A stretch of DNA of 58,872 nt from Deltaproteobacteria bacterium (GTDB lineage Bacteria; Desulfobacterota; Syntrophia; Syntrophales; UBA2192), in contig JAAYEC010000061.1 of the NCBI GenBank assembly GCA_012728915.1, forward strand, positions 1-58,872, in the 5' to 3' direction. Shown here one piece after another: positions 46,714 to 53,400 of the stretch; the stretch's first letter is position 1, and each line of letters opens with the position of its first letter. A program made the translations under genes and the position numbers. The notes under the pieces were generated by a model. It did no database searches, had not been told where the DNA came from, and saw nothing but the letters and a program-made list of their open reading frames with translations.

Positions 46714-49386
46714 CTACTCTTTGCGCTCCGGCGTCGCGGCAGCGGCGACGACGGGTTTGGGTGACCCTTCGGTGGCCCAAGGCGTCGAGGGTTCCTGTTG
46801 TCCCTCAGCTTGCCCGACTGCGGGAACATCCACCCCGAGTCCCGTTGCGGCCGCTGCAATCCGGTTCTCCCGTTGCATCGACTCCCCCCGGTGCTGGATC
46901 TTCCGGGCATCGAGGGGAGGCATGGCGAAATGGAGAACCCCCATCTGGTAGAGAATCCCGGCGATCAGGCAGGTGACGGCAATGAAAAACACGCTTGCCC
47001 GGACAATCGATGCCTTCTTCCCCTCGGCAGGGTCAGGCACGATGGAGGGGGGGGGGTTCCCTCCTCTCCGGAATCGATCCCGCAGTGACCGGAAGGCCAT
47101 CGACGTCCCGGATTTTTGCGCCGCTTCCCTTTCGGGCCAGCCCCTGACGAGCCCGAGGCGGGACTTCAGCAGCTCCGGGATGGCCCGGATTCTGTCAGAG
47201 GGCGTTTCAGGCGTGCCGTCCGCCTTCTTGGAGGAAAAGTAGTAGTAGTACTTGTACTTGTAGTCGGCATAATCGGTGCTCAATTCCGCCTTCAGGCCGT
47301 TGAGGATGACGCCGATCACGTTGGCCTTGACGTTGTCGAGCTGTGCCTTGGCGCGCTTGAGCACCCCGCGGGGAATCCGGCCGACGCGATACACCATCAC
47401 CACGGCGTCGGCCTTGGCGGACAGAAGCGCCGCGTCGGTGGCGGCCAGCAGCGGGGGCGCGTCAATGAGCACGTAGTCGTAGGCTGCACGCACCTCCGCG
47501 ATGAACTCGCCGATCGCCTTCGAGTAGATCAGCTCCGCCGGGTTCGGCGGGATCGTCCCCGACGAGAGGATGTGGAGATTCTCGATGCCGGGGGTCTGCA
47601 GGATGTCCTCGGTACTGAGCGCGCCCGTCATGATATCCGAGATGGTCCGGACGACCTTCCGCCACTCGTAGCTTCCCAAAAGCACGTCAGAGAGTCCGGG
47701 CACGTAGTCCATGCCGAACATCCGGGAGATCATCGGCTTGCGCAGGTCGCCTTCGATGAGCAGGACACGGTTCCCCCCCTGCGCCATGGTGATGGCGAGG
47801 TTGACGATGGATGTCGTCTTGCCCTCCTCGGGCGAGGAGCTTGTCAGGACGATCGTCTTGATGTCCTTGTCGAGACAGGCGAAGGCCAGATTCGTCCGGA
47901 TGGCGCGGTAGCTCTCCGCGAGGCGCGACTTGGGCGCGAAGTGCGAGACGAGACGTGCTCCACGTTCGGCAACCTCCGTGTCCACGTCATCCGCATATTT
48001 TTCCCGGAGCGTCTCCTTGATCTCCTGCTGGCTCACGTGGGGGATGAGGCCCAGGACGTGGGCGCCCAGAAGGCTCTCGATCTCTTCGATGGCCCCCAGC
48101 GAGGTGTCGAACATCTCGACGAGGAAGGCCAGGGCGATGCCGAGAATCAGGCCGATCAGGAATCCCGCGAAGGCTTTCTCCTTGATCTTGGGGGCATTCG
48201 ACGGGACCCGCGACTCCAGGGCGGGCCGGATGACTTGGACGGTCTCCACCCGCTCGGCGTTCGTGATCTGGGCCTCCTGGTGCTTGCGCTCCAGCATGTT
48301 GAACAGTTCCTGGTTCAACTGGATCTGCCGCTCGAGCCGCGAGAGCTCCAGTCGCTTCTCCGGGAACATCTTGACCTGGGTGCTCGTCTCGTCGATCTTC
48401 CCCTTGAGGTCTCGGATGTCCTCGCGCAGTCCCGCTTCATAGGCGGACATCTGCCCCTTCATGGTGACGAGGATCTCTTCGATCTGCTTGCGGATCTCGG
48501 CCACCTGGGGGTAGAGCTCCGTGTAGGTCTTCAGGAGGGTGTCGCGCTCGAGCATGAGCTGGACGAGCTTGTCGTTGAAGGACTTGTACGCTGCGGGGGC
48601 GTCTTCAAAATAGAAGCTTGTCTTGGAGCCGAGGAGCGTCGACCCGGCGCGGTCGAGCAGGCGCCGGGTGTCGGCCGCCTTCTGCGCGTTGGCCACGGCC
48701 TTGTCGTGGGCTGCCTGCAAGGACTGCAGCTTCGTGACCATGGCATTGCTCTCGGCGTCGATGGAGACGAGTTGGTTCTGCTCCCGGTAGGCCTTGGCTG
48801 CCTCCTCGGAGGCTTTGAGCTTTTCCCGGGCCTGGTTGAGCTGTGTCTCGATGAAGCTCTTCTGGCTCACGGCGCGCCGGTTGCTGTCGTTGATGCGCTC
48901 CTCCCGGTAGACCTCGGCCAGCGTATTGGCCAACCGCATCGCCAGGCGGGAGTCCTGGGATTGCACGTGGATGTTGAGGACCCCGATCTGCTGCTCGAAG
49001 TCCGACTCCACCATGCTGCGGAGGCTCAGAACCGTGGCCAGGTATTCCTTGTTGGCCCGCACCTCCTCGGAGGTCAGGTTGGCGGGAATCATGCCGAGTT
49101 TTTTCGCAGCCTTTTCGACGATCCCGTGGCTCCGTGCCACGGCGGCCTGCGCCGTCAGCATGTCCGCGTTGTTCCACGGCATCGATTCCTGGTAGATGCC
49201 CCCGCCCGAAAGCATGACCCGCTCGAGCCTCACGCTTGCCGTGGACTTGTACAGCGGCACAGGCTTGTTCAGCAGGGCAAAGAGCGTGCTGAAGGTGCCC
49301 GTCAGCAGGAGCGTGACGAGGATGATCCAGCGCCGCTTCTTGATGATCCGCCAGTATTCGCGCAGGTTGAGATCGTATTGGGCCAT
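46714..49386 (-). CDS. Fused Wzz/GumC chain-length protein and BY-type tyrosine kinase with extra C-terminal membrane tail
   Basis: 890 aa. Wzz domain with TM1 (20-40), long periplasmic coiled coil (about 165-385), TM2 (405-425) and a cytoplasmic kinase: Walker A SSPEEGKTTS (517-526), Walker A' VLLIEGDLRKP (541-551) and Walker B VLIDAPP (639-645). A Tyr cluster (TDYADYKYKYYYYF, 704-717) is the expected autophosphorylation site. Unusually, about 170 residues follow it, including a third hydrophobic helix (about 794-816) and an Ala/Pro-rich tail predicted periplasmic. Walker A' has Glu where Asp is usual. It controls EPS polymerisation and export with Wza, 1 bp upstream. Confidence 0.93.
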   Translation of the reverse strand: MAQYDLNLREYWRIIKKRRWIILVTLLLTGTFSTLFALLNKPVPLYKSTASVRLERVMLSGGGIYQESMPWNNADMLTAQAAVARSHGIVEKAAKKLGMIPANLTSEEVRANKEYLATVLSLRSMVESDFEQQIGVLNIHVQSQDSRLAMRLANTLAEVYREERINDSNRRAVSQKSFIETQLNQAREKLKASEEAAKAYREQNQLVSIDAESNAMVTKLQSLQAAHDKAVANAQKAADTRRLLDRAGSTLLGSKTSFYFEDAPAAYKSFNDKLVQLMLERDTLLKTYTELYPQVAEIRKQIEEILVTMKGQMSAYEAGLREDIRDLKGKIDETSTQVKMFPEKRLELSRLERQIQLNQELFNMLERKHQEAQITNAERVETVQVIRPALESRVPSNAPKIKEKAFAGFLIGLILGIALAFLVEMFDTSLGAIEEIESLLGAHVLGLIPHVSQQEIKETLREKYADDVDTEVAERGARLVSHFAPKSRLAESYRAIRTNLAFACLDKDIKTIVLTSSSPEEGKTTSIVNLAITMAQGGNRVLLIEGDLRKPMISRMFGMDYVPGLSDVLLGSYEWRKVVRTISDIMTGALSTEDILQTPGIENLHILSSGTIPPNPAELIYSKAIGEFIAEVRAAYDYVLIDAPPLLAATDAALLSAKADAVVMVYRVGRIPRGVLKRAKAQLDNVKANVIGVILNGLKAELSTDYADYKYKYYYYFSSKKADGTPETPSDRIRAIPELLKSRLGLVRGWPEREAAQKSGTSMAFRSLRDRFRRGGNPPPSIVPDPAEGKKASIVRASVFFIAVTCLIAGILYQMGVLHFAMPPLDARKIQHRGESMQRENRIAAAATGLGVDVPAVGQAEGQQEPSTPWATEGSPKPVVAAAATPERKE

Positions 49387-49387
49387 A

Positions 49388-50590
49388 TCAGTATTTCAGG
49401 AATCGCAGGTTCTGGTTGTCCCCGTACGCGTCGCGGTACGATGCGGGCTTCAGCAGGTAATCGAGAAGCGGCAGGGTGTTCGTGATCCACTCGTTGACGT
49501 CGCCGATGAGGATCCGCGGCACCCAGACGATGTCGCCGTTTCTGAGCGCCACGTTCTGGGCGATGTCGCCCCTCTTCGTGATGTCGTCGTAGCTGGCCGA
49601 CAGGATCTGGGGATCGCCCTTCCGTTCCTGGTATTCGCGGATGATCTTGATGTCCGACTTCACGGCCAGCCGTGTCGGCCCGCCGGCCAGGGACAGAGAG
49701 GCCAGGAGGTCGCTGGCGTCCTTCAGCCGGTAGATGCCCTGCGCGTTCACTTCCCCGAGCACGTAGACCCGTTCGCCGAAGACGGGAAGCTCGGGCACGG
49801 TCACCATGTCCCCCGCGTCGAGGATCACGTTCTGGCCGACGTCGCCCTTGAACATGACGTCGTAGAGGTTGAGCGTGTAGCGCCTGCCCCTGCGCAGCAG
49901 CTCTACGTTGCGCAGGTCCGCGTTGCCCCCCTCGTCCCCCACGACGACCTGCGTCTGGCCGGTTCCCGTATAGGCGCCGCCTCGGCCCGTGACGGGGCCG
50001 CCCGCCGAGACGATGAGGTCCAGCACGGTCGTCTTCCCCTTCAGGGGATATTTCCCCGGCCCGGAGGGCCCGGGGGAGATCTTGTTGATCTGGCCAAAGA
50101 GCAGGACCGTTTTGCTCCGGTATTCCTTGACGACGACCTCGAGCCTCGGGGCCCGGATGTACTGCTTGAGGCCCTCCATGAGTGCCTCGTGAAGCTCGCC
50201 GACCGTGCGGCCGCTCACGGGCACGTCGTCCATGAAAGCGTAGGAGATCTTGCCGTCGGCGCGAACCTCCGCGAGGTGCTCCGTGCTCTTGGCCCCCTCC
50301 CAGTAGGTGATCTTCAGCACGTCGCCGGGGCCGATCAGGTATTCCGGTGTCCCCCGCCGCTCCGTGAAGGCGAGGTTGCCCGTGACGGAGGCCATGGCCG
50401 CGATGTCCTTTTCCTGCTGAAGGCGGGCTTTCTCGGCCGCGGCCACATCCTCGGCCGTCGGCTTGAGCGTCTTGACGGGCACACCCCTGGCCTCGAAGAC
50501 ATGCGGGACGTAGCTGCTGCACCCGGAAAGGCAGACTGCGACCGCACCGAGCAATGTTGCAAGGATTGCATTCGCCAATCGACTGGACAT
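49388..50590 (-). CDS. Polysaccharide export lipoprotein (Wza/PES family, SLBB domains)
   Basis: 400 aa. Signal peptide with lipobox LSGCSS, then a Poly_export domain (about 95-185; YLIGPGDVLKITYWEG) and SLBB-type domains (about 190-350; VLDAGDMVTVPELPVFGERVYVLGEV). It forms the periplasm-spanning outer-membrane channel for EPS. ATG 50590 has AGGAG upstream. Unusually for the family the C-terminus lacks an obvious long amphipathic helix. First gene of the wza-wzz/BYK-small protein run, with a sigma-54-like element at 50628-50643. Confidence 0.94.
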   Translation of the reverse strand: MSSRLANAILATLLGAVAVCLSGCSSYVPHVFEARGVPVKTLKPTAEDVAAAEKARLQQEKDIAAMASVTGNLAFTERRGTPEYLIGPGDVLKITYWEGAKSTEHLAEVRADGKISYAFMDDVPVSGRTVGELHEALMEGLKQYIRAPRLEVVVKEYRSKTVLLFGQINKISPGPSGPGKYPLKGKTTVLDLIVSAGGPVTGRGGAYTGTGQTQVVVGDEGGNADLRNVELLRRGRRYTLNLYDVMFKGDVGQNVILDAGDMVTVPELPVFGERVYVLGEVNAQGIYRLKDASDLLASLSLAGGPTRLAVKSDIKIIREYQERKGDPQILSASYDDITKRGDIAQNVALRNGDIVWVPRILIGDVNEWITNTLPLLDYLLKPASYRDAYGDNQNLRFLKY

Positions 50591-50627
50591 TACGACTCTC
50601 CTGCGCAGGATGAACGGAATCATGACA

Positions 50628-50643
50628 TGCCAACATCATGCCA
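50628..50643 (-). promoter_or_regulatory. Sigma-54-type -24/-12 promoter before wza
   Basis: Minus strand TGGCATGATGTTGGCA: good -24 half (TGGCATG), GG-N10-GC spacing, one mismatch in the -12 half. It sits some 40 bp before ATG 50590. A short palindrome GGAAATGTTTCC (50651-50662) lies just upstream and could be an activator site. Confidence 0.55.
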
Positions 50644-50776
50644 AATAACGGGAAATGTTTCCGTGTACGGTTCTTGCATTACTTGGGCTGGACCCCCTGT
50701 GTCCGGGAGCCGAGCCGCTCGTCTCGGCCGATGGCGCAACGGAGGCCCCACTACACAGGAAAGAGGCGGACGTCCC

Positions 50777-51799
50777 ATGGTACGATACGTCGACCTGATC
50801 ACAGATGCCGTGCAGAGCGGCAGAAAAGACGACGCGGCCCAGTCGCCCGCGTCGGCGATCCCCGAATCCTTTTTTTCCCGGGCCGCGCAGGCGCCCGCCG
50901 TGAAGGAGCCCGATTCCGACAGGGACGTCTACCTCGCCCTGTGGAAGCAGATGCAGTCCATCAAGGCTGGCATCCGGGAAAAGACGGGGTTCGACATCCT
51001 GCCCCTGAAGGAGCAGGTCCGAGCGATTGCGGGCAGCCCCGACCTGCTCGACCGCCTCTACCACTACACGACCCGGTTCGGAAACGAGGAGGACTACACC
51101 GCCTCCCATTCGATCAACACGATGATCTACGCCCTGAAGATCGCCCTGCGGCTGGAGTACGCCCCGGAGGATCTCGAGGCGCTGGGGCTGGCCGCCCTCC
51201 TGCACGATGTGGGCATGTTCGCCGTCCCCGACTCGATCCTCCTCAAGCCCGAGCCCCTTTCCCCCGGGGAAGCGGAGGCTGTCCGCAGGCACCCCGAGGC
51301 CGGCCGCGACACGCTCGCCCCCTGGAGCGGCGAGATGCCCTGGCTCGCCCAGACGGCCTTCGAGCATCACGAGCTCGAGGACGGAAGCGGGTATCCCCGT
51401 GGGATTCGGGGCGAGCAGATCTCCGAGTTTGCGAAGATCGTCGGCCTGGCGAGCACCTACGAGGCCATGACACACGACAGGCCCCATCGGCGATGCGTGT
51501 CGGTCCGGGAGCTGATCGACACGAAAAACCGATCCTTCTCCCCGCGCGTGATGCGGGCGTTCCTGGAGCAGATCTCCCTCTATCCCCTCGGGAGTCTCGT
51601 CCGGCTCAATAACCGGACCCTCGGCAGGGTCGTCCGGACCCATGCCGGGCAGCCGCTCCGGCCGGTTGTGCAGATCATGGAAGACGCAGACGGCAACCGG
51701 GTCGCGGAAGACAGGACCGTCAACCTGCTGGGCAACCCGATCCTGTGGGTGACGGGGGCCGTCTCGGAGGAGGAGCTGGCGCGCCTCACGAAAGAATAG
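50777..51799 (+). CDS. HD-GYP domain protein (probable c-di-GMP phosphodiesterase)
   Basis: 340 aa. The HD-GYP core runs from about residue 105 to 240: His111, HDVGMF (His143-Asp144), RHPE (His172), HHE (197-199) and GSGYP (203-207). The residues for metal and c-di-GMP hydrolysis appear intact. The N-terminal about 100 residues are not a recognisable sensor and the C-terminal about 80 residues form a beta-rich add-on. It is divergent from wza across a 186-bp gap, implying that EPS output responds to c-di-GMP. ATG 50777 is preceded by a GA-rich stretch. Confidence 0.9.
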   Translation: MVRYVDLITDAVQSGRKDDAAQSPASAIPESFFSRAAQAPAVKEPDSDRDVYLALWKQMQSIKAGIREKTGFDILPLKEQVRAIAGSPDLLDRLYHYTTRFGNEEDYTASHSINTMIYALKIALRLEYAPEDLEALGLAALLHDVGMFAVPDSILLKPEPLSPGEAEAVRRHPEAGRDTLAPWSGEMPWLAQTAFEHHELEDGSGYPRGIRGEQISEFAKIVGLASTYEAMTHDRPHRRCVSVRELIDTKNRSFSPRVMRAFLEQISLYPLGSLVRLNNRTLGRVVRTHAGQPLRPVVQIMEDADGNRVAEDRTVNLLGNPILWVTGAVSEEELARLTKE

Positions 51800-51876
51800 A
51801 CGTCGGAAAGGCCAGGGGATTCGGAACGTTGGAGAAACGGGCGGAATGCGGCGCGCCGCGAGCCCGTCCAGGCCTC

Positions 51877-52731
51877 TCAGCCTCCCGGCTTCGCGGCTTC
51901 CTGCGCCGGTTCTGAGTCCGTGGGATCATCGCCCGGCATGGCCGTGTCCTCGATGGCGGTCCGGGCGACCGCCGCGTCGATTCGTTCGGCCTGCATCCCG
52001 AACCCGATCAGCAGGCACATGTCGCAGAGGTTGTTCACCCTGCGGTGCACGCCCCGGGTCTGGCGGTGAATCTCCTCGAGGGCATCGCGCGTGAAGATCT
52101 CGCGCTTCGCCCCGGCCCGGCCGAGCCGGAAATGGACGTACTGTATCATCTCGTCGATCCCGAGCGGCCCCAGGTGGTAGCGGATGGCGATCCGCGAGTC
52201 GAGCTGTTCGATGCGCCTGACGATGCCCCGCAGCTCCGGCTGGCCGATGAGCAGCAGGTTCAGCAGGAACCGGTCGTTGAACTGGTAGTTCAGCAGCAGG
52301 CGCACCTCCTCGAAGTTCGTCGGCGAGAGCAGCTGCGCCTCGTCGATCACGAGGACCGTCGACCGGCCATCCTTGAAGTCCTTCATCATCATCTCGCCCA
52401 GCGTGTTCAGCAGCTCGTGCTTGGAGTGCGAGGCCGGGTCGAGGCCGAACTGGTAGAGGATCTCCCGGATGAACTCGATGGGCTCGAGCATGGGGTTCGT
52501 AATGAGCCCCACGTGGTGCTCCTTCTGCCCGAGGCTCCGGATGAAGGCGCGCGACAGGGTCGTCTTGCCGCAGCCCACGTCTCCCGTGAGCAGGGCGGCC
52601 CCCTTGCGGCGCTGGACGGCGTAGGCGAGCCGAGTCATCCCCTCGCGGTAGTCGCCCGAGTTGTAGATAAATTTCAGATCCGGAACGATCTCGTAGGGGA
52701 AGACGTCCAGGCCCCAGTACTCTAGATACAT
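51877..52731 (-). CDS. ExeA/XrtA-associated-type AAA ATPase
   Basis: 284 aa. It begins with the family-typical MYLEYWGLDVFPYEIVPDLKFIY; Walker A is GDVGCGKT (50-57), Walker B VLVIDEAQ (126-133), with an arginine-finger region near RIEQLDSRIAIRY. Members are GspA/ExeA and the putative secretion ATPase of PEP-CTERM/exosortase EPS loci; they lack the peptidoglycan-binding domain of ExeA, as here. Its start overlaps the phosphatase stop by 10 bp. Position close to wza and BYK fits the EPS-associated subtype (inference). Confidence 0.9.
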   Translation of the reverse strand: MYLEYWGLDVFPYEIVPDLKFIYNSGDYREGMTRLAYAVQRRKGAALLTGDVGCGKTTLSRAFIRSLGQKEHHVGLITNPMLEPIEFIREILYQFGLDPASHSKHELLNTLGEMMMKDFKDGRSTVLVIDEAQLLSPTNFEEVRLLLNYQFNDRFLLNLLLIGQPELRGIVRRIEQLDSRIAIRYHLGPLGIDEMIQYVHFRLGRAGAKREIFTRDALEEIHRQTRGVHRRVNNLCDMCLLIGFGMQAERIDAAVARTAIEDTAMPGDDPTDSEPAQEAAKPGG

Positions 52732-53195
52732 CGAAGCAACCCTTCCAGCGAGAAGTAGATCTCCGCAAAACAGGTCCGGTAGTGATAGGGCGTCTTCCCG
52801 TAGGGGTCCCGGATGTCCGGATCGGCCCCGCCGCCGCCCTGTGCGGAAAAGGATTTCAGGAGTCGGACCTTGCCCGCCGATCCGGGGTGCCGCCTGAGCA
52901 CCTCGTCCCGCTGGGCCTCCTCCATGACGAGGACCCAGTCGGCCCGTTCGACCATGTCGGCCGTCAGGGCGCGCGACCGGTGACGGCCGGCCTCCATGCC
53001 TTTTTCCCGGAGAGCCGCGGCGGCCTGCGGATCGGCTTCCGCGCCCCCGAGATCGAGCAGCCCGGCCGATGCCGCCTCAGGGCCGGACAGCCCCGCCTGC
53101 CTCGCGAGCTTGCGAAACGCCTGCTCGGCCATGAAGCTCCGGCACAGGTTTCCCGAGCAGACAAAGAGGATCATCTTCGGCGCCGGCTTCGTCAT
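52722..53195 (-). CDS. Low-molecular-weight protein-tyrosine phosphatase (Wzb-type)
   Basis: 157 aa. The P-loop CSGNLCRS (Cys13-x5-Arg19) and the acid loop DIRDPYGK are intact. Such phosphatases dephosphorylate the Tyr cluster of BY-kinases during EPS export cycles; the partner kinase is at 46714-49386. ATG 53195 starts just before the first beta strand. A good sigma-54-like element (53244-53259) precedes it, and the ATPase gene is coupled downstream. Confidence 0.93.
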   Translation of the reverse strand: MTKPAPKMILFVCSGNLCRSFMAEQAFRKLARQAGLSGPEAASAGLLDLGGAEADPQAAAALREKGMEAGRHRSRALTADMVERADWVLVMEEAQRDEVLRRHPGSAGKVRLLKSFSAQGGGGADPDIRDPYGKTPYHYRTCFAEIYFSLEGLLRCI

Positions 53196-53243
53196 CACGG
53201 ACTCCGTTTCCCGCCCCGAGGTCGAGGCATCGCAGACACAGGG

Positions 53244-53259
53244 TGCAAAACCCATGCCC
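53244..53259 (-). promoter_or_regulatory. Sigma-54-type -24/-12 promoter before the phosphatase gene
   Basis: Minus strand GGGCATGGGTTTTGCA: matches TGGCACG-N4-TTGCA except for two bases, with GG-N10-GC spacing. The predicted start lies about 38 bp before ATG 53195. It resembles the site at 23990-24005. Confidence 0.6.
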
Positions 53260-53319
53260 TGCCGCGACAGCCATGGGAAGGCCTTGCCGCCGGGCGGGCG
53301 CCTCCGGCCGCGGATCGAT

Positions 53320-53335
53320 TGGCACATTTCCTGTA
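53320..53335 (+). promoter_or_regulatory. Possible sigma-54 promoter before the GAF-GspE gene
   Basis: TGGCACATTTCCTGTA: perfect TGGCAC -24 half but GT in place of GC at -12. About 65 bp before the chosen start at 53401. Confidence 0.35.
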
Positions 53336-53400
53336 TTAAAGAGCGTGGCCTCCATGACGATATGGAAACAAGAAAAACCGAGAAGGAACGGATTCCCGCG

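Noticed and set aside
47116-49485. 789-residue open frame antisense to the Wzz-BY-kinase
   Set aside because: No start context or domains; the minus strand has intact kinase motifs.
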